Shown here: piece by piece, positions 26,101-34,278 of the stretch
How the letters are laid out: every line of letters starts with the position of its first letter
Position numbering within the stretch: the first letter of the stretch is position 1
DNA from: Streptomyces rhizosphaerihabitans
GTDB taxonomy: Bacteria; Actinomycetota; Actinomycetes; Streptomycetales; Streptomycetaceae
Direction of reading: 5' to 3'
Assembly: GCF_025399795.1 (NCBI RefSeq)
Contig: NZ_JAODTZ010000046.1
Location: 25,604 to 89,603 of the forward strand
Length of the DNA stretch: 64,000 bases
Notes under the pieces: generated by a model
What the model was told of the DNA's origin: nothing
Seen by the model: the letters and a program-made list of their open reading frames with translations, nothing else
The model's database searches: none
Program-made: the position numbers and the translations under genes

Positions 26101-27736
26101 GGGAGGTGACCAGTTCCTCGCGGATCGCGTCCAGCGGCGGGTTGGTGACCTGTGCGAAGAGCTGGGTGAAGTAGTCGAACAGCAGACGCGGGCGCTGCGA
26201 GAGCGCGGCGATCGGCGAGTCGGTGCCCATCGAACCGATCGGCTCGGCGGCGGCCTTGGCCATCGGCGCGAGGATGATCCGCAGTTCCTCCTCGGTGTAA
26301 CCGAAGGTCTGCTGGCGGCGGGTGACCGAGGCGTGGGTGTGCACGATGTGCTCACGCTCGGGCAGGTCGGAGAGTTCGATTTCGCCGGCTTCCAGCCACT
26401 CCGCGTAGGGCTTCTCGGAGGCGAGGCCGGCCTTGATCTCGTCGTCCTCGATGATGCGGTGCTCGACGGTGTCGACGAGGAACATCTTGCCGGGCTGGAG
26501 GCGGCCCTTGCGGACGACCTTGGCGGGGTCGATGTCGAGGACGCCGACCTCGGAGCCGAGGACGACGAGGCCCTCGTCGGTGACCCAGTAGCGGCCGGGG
26601 CGCAGTCCGTTGCGGTCGAGGACCGCGCCGACCTGGCTGCCGTCGGTGAAGGTGACGCAGGCGGGACCGTCCCAGGGCTCCATCATCGTGGAGTGGAACT
26701 GGTAGAAGGCCCGCCGGGCCGGGTCCATGGAGTCGTGGTTCTCCCACGCCTCCGGGATCATCATCAGCACGGAGTGCGGGAGCGAGCGGCCGCCGAGGTG
26801 CAGGAGTTCGAGCACCTCGTCGAAGGAGGCCGAGTCGGAGGCGTCCGGTGTGCAGACGGGGAAGATCCGCTGCAGCTTGTCGTTGTCCCCGAACAGGTCC
26901 GAGGCGAGCTGGGACTCGCGGGCGACCATCCAGTTGCGGTTGCCCTTGACCGTGTTGATCTCGCCGTTGTGCGCGACGAAGCGGTACGGGTGGGCGAGCG
27001 GCCAGCTCGGGAAGGTGTTGGTGGAGAACCGGGAGTGCACGAGCGCGATCGCGGAGGCGAAGCGGCGGTCGGACAGGTCCGGGAAGAAGGGCTCCAGCTG
27101 GCCGGTGGTCAGCATGCCCTTGTAGACGATGGTCCGCGCGGACAGCGAGGGGAAGTAGACCCCGGCCTCGCGCTCGGCGCGCTTGCGCAGCACGAACGCG
27201 GTGCGGTCGAGGTCGATGCCCTGGCTCGCGCCGTCGCCGACGAAGATCTGGTGGAAGGCCGGCATCGTCGAGCGGGCGGTGGCGCCGAGGAGTTCGGGGG
27301 CGACCGGGACCTCGCGCCAGCCGAGGACGGTGAGGCCCTCTTCGGCGGCGATCGTCTCGATGCGTGAGACGGCGTCGGCCGTGCCGTCCTCGGGGAGGAA
27401 GGCGATGCCCACCGCGTACGCGCCGGCTGCGGGAAGTTCGAAACCGGCCACCTCGCGGAAGAAGGCGTCCGGGACCTGGGAGAGGATGCCCGCGCCGTCG
27501 CCCGAGTCGGGCTCGGAGCCGGTGGCACCGCGGTGTTCCAGGTTCCGCAGAACGGTGAGCGCCTGCTCGACCAGCGCGTGGCTCGCCTCGCCGGTGAGGG
27601 TGGCCACGAAGCCGACGCCACAGGCGTCGTGCTCGTTGCGGGGGTCGTACATACCCTGCGCAGCAGGGCGAGCATCCATGAAGGACCACTTCTGGTCGTT
27701 CGTGGAATGCTGGGACGGCTGGCGCGGCGTACGCAT
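23141..27736 (-). CDS. gltB: glutamate synthase (NADPH) large subunit
   Basis: 1531 residues from ATG 27736, with GGGAGAG just upstream. A 38-residue propeptide precedes the catalytic nucleophile C39 (HDACGVGFVATLTG), the N-terminal amidotransferase that releases ammonia from glutamine. The FMN-binding synthase domain (KPGEGGQLPGHKV, SPPPHHDIYSIEDLAQLI) with its 3Fe-4S cysteines (CHLDTCPVGIATQ region) follows, then the C-terminal beta-helix domain (GRAVVLGETGRNFAAGMSGG). Full family length, with no defects seen. A possible GlnR half-box lies about 104 bp upstream. Confidence 0.97.
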   Translation of the reverse strand: MRTPRQPSQHSTNDQKWSFMDARPAAQGMYDPRNEHDACGVGFVATLTGEASHALVEQALTVLRNLEHRGATGSEPDSGDGAGILSQVPDAFFREVAGFELPAAGAYAVGIAFLPEDGTADAVSRIETIAAEEGLTVLGWREVPVAPELLGATARSTMPAFHQIFVGDGASQGIDLDRTAFVLRKRAEREAGVYFPSLSARTIVYKGMLTTGQLEPFFPDLSDRRFASAIALVHSRFSTNTFPSWPLAHPYRFVAHNGEINTVKGNRNWMVARESQLASDLFGDNDKLQRIFPVCTPDASDSASFDEVLELLHLGGRSLPHSVLMMIPEAWENHDSMDPARRAFYQFHSTMMEPWDGPACVTFTDGSQVGAVLDRNGLRPGRYWVTDEGLVVLGSEVGVLDIDPAKVVRKGRLQPGKMFLVDTVEHRIIEDDEIKAGLASEKPYAEWLEAGEIELSDLPEREHIVHTHASVTRRQQTFGYTEEELRIILAPMAKAAAEPIGSMGTDSPIAALSQRPRLLFDYFTQLFAQVTNPPLDAIREELVTSLRSSLGPASNLLEPTAVSCRSVTLPFPVIDNDELAKLIHINADGDMPGMKAATLSGLYRVSGGGESLAARIEEIYAEADAAIENGARLIVLSDRHSDAEHAPIPSLLLTAAVHHHLIRTKQRTQVGLLVEAGDVREVHHVALLIGFGAAAVNPYLAMESVEDLARADTFLQGIEPEQAIRNLIYALGKGVLKVMSKMGISTVASYRGAQVFEAVGLEKAFVEKYFNGTASKIGGAGLDVIAKEVAARHAKAYPASGIAPAHRALDIGGEYQWRREGEPHLFDPETVFRLQHSTRSGSYEIFKKYTGRVNEQSERLMTLRGLFGFTSDRPSISLDEVEPVSEIVKRFSTGAMSYGSISKEAHETLAIAMNQLGGKSNTGEGGEDADRLYDPARRSSIKQVASGRFGVTSEYLVNADDIQIKMAQGAKPGEGGQLPGHKVYPWVAKTRHSTPGVGLISPPPHHDIYSIEDLAQLIHDLKNANPKARIHVKLVSEVGVGTVAAGVSKAHADVVLISGHDGGTGASPLTSLKHAGGPWELGLAETQQTLLLNGLRDRIVVQTDGQLKTGRDVVIAALLGAEEFGFATAPLVVSGCVMMRVCHLDTCPVGIATQNPVLRERFAGKAEYIVNFFKFIAEEVREILAELGFRTIEEAVGHAENLDVERAVTHWKAQGLDLTPLFYVPELPEGAALHQVIEQDHGLEKALDNELIKLAADALAADSATDAQPVRAQVAIRNINRTVGTMLGHEVTKKFGGAGLPDDTIDITFTGSAGQSFGAFLPRGVTLRLEGDANDYVGKGLSGGRVIVRPDRGADHLAEYSTIAGNTIAYGATGGELFLRGRTGERFCVRNSGATVVSEGVGDHGCEYMTGGRAVVLGETGRNFAAGMSGGVAYVIDLDRDNVNIGNVDAVEELDDTDKQWLHDVVRRHAEETASTVAEKLIAEWPVAVERFSKIIPSTYKAVLAAKDAAERAGLNESEITEKMMEAATNG

Positions 27737-28133
27737 CGGCTCTCCCGTCGTCGTCGGGGCGGGGGGTCCCTCCCAGGCCCTTGGGGCTCAGGGGGGAGAC
27801 ATCTGCCGAGGGACGACGTTGGCCCTCTGTTGGTGCAAAATTTCGTGCAGGTTACATGATGGAGCGATTCTCGGGAACCGGATACTCCGTTCCAACATGC
27901 GGACACCACGGGGTCGCGGCGGGGTACCGCGCTCGGCGGTGGAAGGTATGGGGACCTAAGCGGACAGATCAATGACCGTCGGCCCGGTTCGCGGCAGAGA
28001 TCGTGATCCACCGCGAGAAGTGCGGAGCAGGCGTCATTGCCTGCGGCGCTTACGGCTCATGCCCAGTGGTTAAGGAATCGAAACCGCCGGGTAACGACTA
28101 CTTATGCAGTCCCTTGCATAGGTGATCGAGGCC
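27737..28133. other. gltB promoter and leader region
   Basis: About 400 bp without a credible gene, between gltB and the 3' end of the VIT transporter gene. It includes an unusually AT-rich patch near 27835-27862, the most likely promoter area for gltB, and a G-run-rich leader between 27755 and 27800. Confidence 0.5.
27840..27855 (-). promoter_or_regulatory. candidate GlnR half-box upstream of gltB
   Basis: On the minus strand GTAAC-CTGCAC-GAAAT fits one a/b half of the Streptomyces GlnR pattern gTnAC-n6-GaAAC (one mismatch). The second 22-bp half is not evident on either side, so binding could be weak or the match coincidental. GltBD is nitrogen-assimilation machinery, which makes GlnR control plausible. 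Confidence 0.35.
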
Positions 28134-28865
28134 TCATCCTACGGCCGCACCGAACAGACTGCCCAGGGCGTACGTCACACCCGCCGCGGCGCCACCGAGA
28201 GCGAGCTGCCGCAGCCCGCTGAACCACCAGGACCGCGCGGTCACCTTGGCCACGACGGCACCGCACGCGAAGAGCCCGAGCGTCGCGAGCAGCAGCGCCG
28301 GCCACAGCACGGTCGCGCCCAGCAGATACGGCAGTACGGGGAGCAGGGCGCCGAGCGCGAAAGAGCCGAAGCTGGACACGGCGGCGACGGCCGGGGAGGG
28401 CAGGTCGCCGGGGTCTATACCGAGTTCCTCGCGCGCGTGGATCTCCAGGGCCTGCTCGGGATCGCGGGAGAGCTGCCGGGCCACCTCCTGGGCCAGCTCG
28501 GGATCGACCCCGCGGGCCTCGTACAGCGCGGCCAGCTCGCGCTCCTCGTCCTCGGGGTGCTTGCGCAGCTCGCGCCGCTCGACATCGAGTTCCGCCTCGA
28601 CGAGCTCGCGCTGCGAGGCGACGGAGGTGTACTCGCCGGCGGCCATCGAGAAGGCGCCGGCGGCGAGGCCCGCGAGTCCGGTGATGACGATCGTCTGCTG
28701 GGAGACGGACCCGCCGGCGACGCCGGTCATCAGGGCGAGGTTGGAGACCAGGCCGTCCATCGCGCCGAACACCGCCGGGCGCAGCCAGCCGCCGTTCACA
28801 TCCCGGTGGGTGTGGTTGTCGCGGTGCGCCACGTGCAGCGTCGCCTCGGTCTCGATGATCGCCAT
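28134..28865 (-). CDS. VIT1/CCC1-family iron/manganese transporter
   Basis: 243 residues from ATG 28865, with GGGGGA 6 nt upstream. Helix 1 carries the family motif GAMDGLVSNLALMTGVAGG, helix 2 has GAFSMAAGEYTSVASQRE, and a central acidic cytoplasmic metal-binding region (Glu-rich, about residues 85-150) is followed by three C-terminal helices. Homologues move Fe2+/Mn2+ out of the cytosol. It is monocistronic and divergent from the ADP-ribosylglycohydrolase operon, with a possible iron box about 90 bp upstream. Confidence 0.92.
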   Translation of the reverse strand: MAIIETEATLHVAHRDNHTHRDVNGGWLRPAVFGAMDGLVSNLALMTGVAGGSVSQQTIVITGLAGLAAGAFSMAAGEYTSVASQRELVEAELDVERRELRKHPEDEERELAALYEARGVDPELAQEVARQLSRDPEQALEIHAREELGIDPGDLPSPAVAAVSSFGSFALGALLPVLPYLLGATVLWPALLLATLGLFACGAVVAKVTARSWWFSGLRQLALGGAAAGVTYALGSLFGAAVG

Positions 28866-28952
28866 GCGGGTCCCCCAGCGTGCTTGATTGGACTGTTTCC
28901 ACTTTTTGACAACTACGAAAGTACGCCTCGAAATTCCCCGCCGCCAGCAAGG

Positions 28953-28971
28953 AAAGGCTGGGCTAACCTGC
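28953..28971. promoter_or_regulatory. candidate iron box (DmdR/IdeR type)
   Basis: AAAGGCTGGGCTAACCTGC matches the recalled actinobacterial iron box TTAGGTTAGGCTAACCTAA at about 13 of 19 positions, including GGCTAACCT. A related TGTTAGCGCT half-site follows at 28981-28990, giving GCTAAC/GTTAGC arms. The site lies about 88 bp upstream of the VIT transporter gene, so iron control is reasonable; it could also affect the divergent operon. Confidence 0.45.
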
Positions 28972-29137
28972 GCTTTTACCTGTTAGCGCTCATCCGTGGC
29001 ATGTCATGCACATATGTCGACCGGGTGACAGTGAGGCCCGTAAGGCTCCTGTCAACCGCCAAGGTGGGACAGATGCGCAAAGGGTTCCGCGCGCCGCACT
29101 CCGCGCTCCGGCAGGGGCCCTGAGAGGAGAGGCACGT

Positions 29138-30262
29138 ATGGCTTCCATCGCCTGCATTCCCTCGGCCCCGGCATCCGGGAACGCCGCCGGTCTCCGCGAC
29201 CGGGCCCGCGGCGCACTGCTCGGACTCGCCGTCGGGGACGCGCTGGGCGCCCCCGCCGAGAACATGCTGCCGTCGGAGATCCGCGCCAAGTGGGGCCGGA
29301 TCACCGGGTACGTCGCCGAGCACCCGGCCGGAACGGACGACACCGAGTACGCGATCTTCTCCGGGCTGCTGCTGGCCCGGCACGGCTCGGCGCTGACCGT
29401 GGCCCACGTCGAGTCGGCCTGGCACCAATGGATCGCGGACCGTGACGAGGGACCGTTCCGCGGTGCCGGATTCAGCGAGCGGGGCACGCTGGAGAACCTG
29501 CGCAGGGGGCTCGCGGCGCCCATCTCCGCCCAGCACCGGCACGCCTGGAGCGACGGTCTCGCCATGCGCGCGGCGCCCTTCGGCGTCTTCGCGGCGGGCC
29601 GGCCCGCCGAGGCGGCCCGGCTCGTGGCGATCGACGGCTCGGTGAGCCACGAGGGCGAGGGCATCTACGGCGGTCAGGCGGTCGCGGCGGGGGTCGCCGC
29701 CGCGATGGCGGGCGCTCCCACCATCGCGGTCGTGGCCTCCGCCCTGGCCGTCGTCCCGGACGACTCCTGGACGGCCCGCTCGCTGCGCCGCGCGGTCGCG
29801 GTGGCGCACCGCGGCGAACGGGCGGTGCGCTCGGCGGTGGTGATCGGCGGCTACCCGTGGACCGACCTGGCGCCCGAGGCCGTGGCCCTCGCCTTCGGCG
29901 CGTACGCGGCGGCGGACGGGGCGTTCACCGAGTCGGTCCTCACCGCGGTGAACATGGGCCGCGACGCCGATACGACAGCCGCGGTGGCCGGAGCGCTGGC
30001 CGGCGCGACCAGGGGGGTGTCCGCGATCCCCGCCGAGTGGGCGGCTGCCATCGGACCGGCGCGCGGCAGCTGCCTCCCCTCGATGGAGGGCCACCACATC
30101 CTGGACGTGGCGGAACTCCTGACCCCGGAGAACGGGGAGAAGTGGGGCGCCGGGGGGCGCGTACCGCCCGCCCCCGAGACGTACGCGGTTCCGGACGCGT
30201 ACGCCCTCTCCGGCGCGGACGCGTTCGAGGCGCCCGCCGATGACCCCGGGGCAGGCCGGTGA
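29138..30262 (+). CDS. ADP-ribosylglycohydrolase family protein 1
   Basis: 374 residues from ATG 29138, with GAGAGGAGAGG upstream. DraG/ARH fold with an intact di-metal site: first motif RGALLGLAVGDALGAP, metal ligands T66-D67-D68-T69, middle motif HEGEGIYGG and the C-terminal NMGRDADT (D276, D278, T279). It should cleave an ADP-ribosyl or related N/O-glycosidic bond; the substrate is unknown. First gene of a seven-gene operon ending at 37203. Its TGA overlaps the next GTG (GTGA). Confidence 0.88.
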   Translation: MASIACIPSAPASGNAAGLRDRARGALLGLAVGDALGAPAENMLPSEIRAKWGRITGYVAEHPAGTDDTEYAIFSGLLLARHGSALTVAHVESAWHQWIADRDEGPFRGAGFSERGTLENLRRGLAAPISAQHRHAWSDGLAMRAAPFGVFAAGRPAEAARLVAIDGSVSHEGEGIYGGQAVAAGVAAAMAGAPTIAVVASALAVVPDDSWTARSLRRAVAVAHRGERAVRSAVVIGGYPWTDLAPEAVALAFGAYAAADGAFTESVLTAVNMGRDADTTAAVAGALAGATRGVSAIPAEWAAAIGPARGSCLPSMEGHHILDVAELLTPENGEKWGAGGRVPPAPETYAVPDAYALSGADAFEAPADDPGAGR

Positions 30263-31749
30263 GCCCCGGCCTGGCCGGCGACGAGCCCGGCGACCGCACA
30301 GGCGAGGGCGCCGCCTCGGCGACACCCGCCGAACCGATGGCACCCGGCACGGGGCCGCCCCCCGAGGGCGCCGAGCCGGTTGCGCCCGGCCCGACGGGCG
30401 AGCCGAGGCCACTCGGCAGGACGGCCGGAGCGGGGATGCCCGGCGGGACGGCCGGGGCTGGGGCGCTCGGCGGGACGGCCGGAGCTGGGGCGCTCGGGAC
30501 GGTGGGCGGGGGCGTTTCAGTCGGTGGGGCGGGCGGATTCGGGGTGGGCGGTGACGGGGTGCGGCGGGCACGGGGAGTCGTTCCGGTGGAGGGGCCCGTG
30601 AGGGCGGGGGTGCGGCGGATCGAGGGGCTGCTGCTCGGGCTGGCCGCGGGGGATGCCGCGGGATGGCCCGCCGCACGTCACCGGGCCGCGCGGATGCCCG
30701 AGTGGACCCGGCGGCTGACCCGCGAGCTGGACACCTTCGCGGAGCAGAACGCGACGACGACCCTGCCTGTACCGATCGCGCTGAACCAGCCGCCGGAACC
30801 GTTGAGGCTCGGCCCCTCGGACGACGCCGAGTGGGCGGCGTTCGCGGCCGAGGCCGTGCTGCGGGCCGGGGAGACCACGGCACTCGGCGACCTGAGCCTC
30901 GAACGCAGGATGCGCGCGTCCATCGACCTGTCCTGGAACGCCGTCGCCAGCGAGGTCGCCGCCGCGGCCGACCGCGCCCCCGAGGTCGAGTCCGCCCTGC
31001 TCCCGCTGCGCGCCCGGATCTCCGTACGCGCCGGACTCGGCAACCTCGCCACCGGTCTGCGCCCGCCCGCCACCGGCCACGACAACCCCCACTACTTCGA
31101 CGACGCGGCCTGCGTACGGGCCTGCGTCCTCGCCGTGGCGTACCCGGGAGACCCCCGGCTCGCCGCGGAACTCGCCGAGTTCGACGCCCGCTACACCCAG
31201 GACGGCGACGGTGTGCACGGCGCCCGCGCGATGGCCGCGGCGGTGGCGCTCGCCCTCGCCGGGCACGGCGTCGACACCTGCGTGGAGGCGGCCCTCGCCG
31301 AACTGCCCGCCGCGACGGAGATCGGCCGCAACGCCCGGCACGCCCTCGCGCTGGCAGCGGGCAGCGAGAGCACCTTCGCCCTGGTCCCCCTGCTGGAGCA
31401 CCAGATCGTCGACCACGTCTACAGCTACGGCATCGCGGCCGCCGAGACCGTCCCCGTCGCCCTGGCCCTGGCCGCCGCCGCGCGCGGCCGGATCGCCGAG
31501 GCCGTGCCCTCGGCCGCGTGCCTGTCCCGGGTCGCCGACTCGGCCCCCGCCCTGGCCGGCGCGCTCACCGGGGCGCTCGGCGGCGCCACCGCGATCCCCG
31601 CCTCCTGGCGCGACGCCTGCCGCACCCTGTCCGGCTGCGCCCTGCCCCGGCTGACCGGGACGGATCTCATCGGGCTCGCCGAACTCCTGGAGGCCGCAGG
31701 ACTCGCCGACCCACTCGATTCCCCGGAACTTGCGGCCCCAGAGGGATGA
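30259..31749 (+). CDS. ADP-ribosylglycohydrolase family protein 2, degenerate site
   Basis: 496 residues from GTG 30259. Residues 1-115 are Gly/Pro/Ala-rich low complexity with a tandem GGTAGAGAL repeat; the ARH-like domain follows (RRIEGLLLGLAAGDAAGWP). The first metal motif has become S187-D188-D189-A190 in place of TDDT, and the C-terminal D-x-D-T/S motif appears lost (SRVADSAPALAGALTGA). This suggests a catalytically weak or inactive paralogue, perhaps a regulatory partner of its neighbours. Coupled by overlap to ARH 1; 7 bp from the next gene. Confidence 0.78.
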   Translation: MSPGLAGDEPGDRTGEGAASATPAEPMAPGTGPPPEGAEPVAPGPTGEPRPLGRTAGAGMPGGTAGAGALGGTAGAGALGTVGGGVSVGGAGGFGVGGDGVRRARGVVPVEGPVRAGVRRIEGLLLGLAAGDAAGWPAARHRAARMPEWTRRLTRELDTFAEQNATTTLPVPIALNQPPEPLRLGPSDDAEWAAFAAEAVLRAGETTALGDLSLERRMRASIDLSWNAVASEVAAAADRAPEVESALLPLRARISVRAGLGNLATGLRPPATGHDNPHYFDDAACVRACVLAVAYPGDPRLAAELAEFDARYTQDGDGVHGARAMAAAVALALAGHGVDTCVEAALAELPAATEIGRNARHALALAAGSESTFALVPLLEHQIVDHVYSYGIAAAETVPVALALAAAARGRIAEAVPSAACLSRVADSAPALAGALTGALGGATAIPASWRDACRTLSGCALPRLTGTDLIGLAELLEAAGLADPLDSPELAAPEG

Positions 31750-31756
31750 TTCGGGC

Positions 31757-32926
31757 ATGACGCCCAAAGGAGAAGGAACGGGAACCCTCGACGAACGGAT
31801 CAACGGAGCCCTCGTCGGAGCCGCCGTCGGCGACGCCCTCGGCGGCCCCGTCGAGGGGTACTCCCCCGAGCAGATCACCGAACGCCACGGCGGCCGCGTG
31901 CACGGCGTCGTCGGCCCCTGGAACGGCGACGACTGGCCCACCGCCCGCCCCATCGCCCCGTACCACAAGGGCGACGGACACGTCACCGACGACACCCTGA
32001 TGACCCATGCGCTGGTACGGGTGTACGCCACCGTCCGCGACCACCTCGACGCCTACGCCGTCGCCGGGCACCTGGTCCCCGACCTGATGACGACCCCCCG
32101 CTGGATTCCGGAGCTGGAGGCCGAGGCGCTCCCCCTCCAGCGGATCTTCCTCGCCGAGAAGTGGCTGGTCGCCCGCCTCCACTACGGCCATGTGGACCCC
32201 CGGGAGGCCGGCTCCGGCAACATCGTCAACTGCGGTGCCGCGATGTACATGGCCCCGGTCGGCCTGGTCAACGCGGCGAACCCGGCGGGCGCGTACGCCG
32301 AGGCGCTCGACATCGCGGGCGCCCATCAGTCCTCGTACGGGCGCGAGGCCGCGGGCGTCTTCGCGGCGGCGGTGGCGGCGGCCTGCTCACCCGGCGCGAC
32401 CCCCGACTCGGTCGTGGCCGCGTGTCTGTCGCTGGCCAAGGACGGCACCCGCGCCGCCGTCGAGGCGGTCTGCGAAGTCGCCTCCCGCCACACGGACTTC
32501 GAGTCGGCGCTTCTCCCGCTGCGCCGGGCGGTGGCCCCGTACGACACGGTCGGCCCCGACTACCGCTCCCCCTCCCTCGGCGCCCGCCGCCCCTCCCGGC
32601 TCCACTCCATCGAGGAACTCCCCGTCGCGCTCGGCATGTTGCTGGTGTCGGGCGGCGACTTCCGGCACGCGGTCCTGGGTTCGGTCAACTACGGCCGCGA
32701 CTGCGACTCCATCGCCACCATGGCGGGCGCCCTCGCGGGCGCGCTGGGCGGCGAGGTCCCGCACGACTGGGCCAAGGCGGTGGCCGAGTCCAGCCGGCTC
32801 GACCTGGACGCCCCGGCGCGTACGCTCGCCGAGGTGACCCGGGAGATCTTCGGCCGCGACGTCCACCGCCGCCGGACCCACGAGGCGGCGTACGCCGCGC
32901 TGGCGGGAACACCGTGCTCCGACTGA
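31757..32926 (+). CDS. ADP-ribosylglycohydrolase family protein 3
   Basis: 389 residues from ATG 31757 (GAGGGAT about 10 nt upstream). Intact ARH signature: NGALVGAAVGDALGGPVEG, metal ligands T77-D78-D79-T80, NCGAAMYMAPVG, SSYGREAAGVFAAAV and C-terminal NYGRDCDS with D315, D317 and S318. It is clearly active-site competent, unlike ARH 2. The next gene starts 13 bp before its stop. Substrate unknown. Confidence 0.88.
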   Translation: MTPKGEGTGTLDERINGALVGAAVGDALGGPVEGYSPEQITERHGGRVHGVVGPWNGDDWPTARPIAPYHKGDGHVTDDTLMTHALVRVYATVRDHLDAYAVAGHLVPDLMTTPRWIPELEAEALPLQRIFLAEKWLVARLHYGHVDPREAGSGNIVNCGAAMYMAPVGLVNAANPAGAYAEALDIAGAHQSSYGREAAGVFAAAVAAACSPGATPDSVVAACLSLAKDGTRAAVEAVCEVASRHTDFESALLPLRRAVAPYDTVGPDYRSPSLGARRPSRLHSIEELPVALGMLLVSGGDFRHAVLGSVNYGRDCDSIATMAGALAGALGGEVPHDWAKAVAESSRLDLDAPARTLAEVTREIFGRDVHRRRTHEAAYAALAGTPCSD

Positions 32927-34278
32927 CCTGGGTCCAGCCCGAGGACCTCCTCGGGCACGAACTCCACCAGGCCGTCCAGGACGGCCGCGAGCCGGCCCGC
33001 GTCGCCGCCCGCTGGCACGCGGCAGGCGGCAGGCAGGCCCCGCTGCACGCGGGCGCGTCGGCGACCCCGGCCTCGCCGTCCCTGCGCCGCCTCGCGGCCG
33101 ACCTCCTCGACGAACTCGCCGCCCTGCCCGGCAGGCTGGCGGACGACGAACCGACGGATCTGGCACTGATCAAGGCCCAGTGCCCCGCCTGGCCGCCCCC
33201 GCGGTACGCGCCGGTGCCCGCGCCCGACCGGGCCCGCCTGGAAACGGCCTGGCTCGGCCGGGCCGTGGGCTGTCTGCTGGGCAAACCCGTGGAGAAGCTC
33301 CCCCTCGACGGGATCCGGGCACTCGCCGGAGCCTCCGGCAACCGGCCCCTGCGCACCTGGTTCACCGCGCGGGGTGTACCCCGGGAGCTCCTGGACGCCC
33401 ACCCCTGGAACCGGCGCTCCGCAGCCACCTCCCTGGCCGAGAACATCGACGGCATGCCGGAGGACGACGACCTCAACTACCCGCTCCTGAACCTCCTGTT
33501 GCTCCAGCGGTACGGCCGGGACTTCACCACCGCGGACGTGGCCCGCCTCTGGCTGGACGAACTCCCCGCCGGCCGCACCTTCACCGCGGAGCGTGTCGCG
33601 TACCGCAACCTCCTCAGCGGCGTCGAGCCGCCGGACACCGCCCGCCGTCACAACCCGTTCCGCGAGTGGATCGGCGCCCTGATCCGAGCGGACGTGCACG
33701 GCTGGACCAACCCGGGCGACCCTGCGGGGGCGGCGGAACAGGCGTACCGCGACGCCACCCTCACCCACACGGCCAACGGCGTCTACGCGGCCATGTTCAC
33801 GGCCGCCGCCATCGCCGAGGCAGCCACCGCGTCAAGTGACGTCCACGCCTGTCTGCGCACCGGACTGAGAGTCGTCCCGCCCGGCTCCCGGCTGGCCCGA
33901 GCGGTCCGCCACGCCGTCCGGCTCGCCCGTACGACACCGGACTTCGACACGGTCGTCGACGAACTGCACGCCGCCCACCGCGACTGCCACTGGGTCCACG
34001 CCGTCCCCAACACCGCGCTGATCGCCGCCGCCCTCACCCACGCCGACGGTGACTTCAGCGGCTCGATCTGCCGCGCGGTGTCCGGCGGTCTGGACACCGA
34101 CTCGAACGGCGCGACGGCCGGAAGCATCGCCGGTCTGCTCACGGGCGACCCCACCGGACTGCCCGACCGCTGGACGGCCCCCCTCAAGAACCGGCTCGCC
34201 ACCTCCGTCGCCGACTTCAACGGCATCGGCTTCGACGCCCTCGCCCACCTCACACAACGGGAGACCGTTCGCCCATGA
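32914..34278 (+). CDS. ADP-ribosylglycohydrolase family protein 4
   Basis: 454 residues from GTG 32914, inside the end of ARH 3. About 95 N-terminal residues precede the ARH core (AWLGRAVGCLLGKPVEKLP). Metal motif E183-D184-D185-D186 is a variant of TDDT, followed by LTHTANGVYAAMFTAAAIA and the intact C-terminal GLDTDSNGATAGS (D394, D396, S397). This longer subtype differs from ARH 1 and ARH 3 and may use another substrate. The ribokinase-like ATG overlaps its stop (ATGA). Confidence 0.85.
   Translation: MLRLTWVQPEDLLGHELHQAVQDGREPARVAARWHAAGGRQAPLHAGASATPASPSLRRLAADLLDELAALPGRLADDEPTDLALIKAQCPAWPPPRYAPVPAPDRARLETAWLGRAVGCLLGKPVEKLPLDGIRALAGASGNRPLRTWFTARGVPRELLDAHPWNRRSAATSLAENIDGMPEDDDLNYPLLNLLLLQRYGRDFTTADVARLWLDELPAGRTFTAERVAYRNLLSGVEPPDTARRHNPFREWIGALIRADVHGWTNPGDPAGAAEQAYRDATLTHTANGVYAAMFTAAAIAEAATASSDVHACLRTGLRVVPPGSRLARAVRHAVRLARTTPDFDTVVDELHAAHRDCHWVHAVPNTALIAAALTHADGDFSGSICRAVSGGLDTDSNGATAGSIAGLLTGDPTGLPDRWTAPLKNRLATSVADFNGIGFDALAHLTQRETVRP

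Noticed and set aside
23075..27367. 1430-codon plus-strand frame
   Set aside because: Antisense of gltB; composition is Gly/Val/Asp/Leu-rich as expected for a high-GC shadow.
27737..28133. Riboswitch or T-box leader upstream of gltB
   Set aside because: No conserved aptamer core or T-box motif could be recognised; only a promoter-like AT-rich patch and a GlnR-like half-site are supported.
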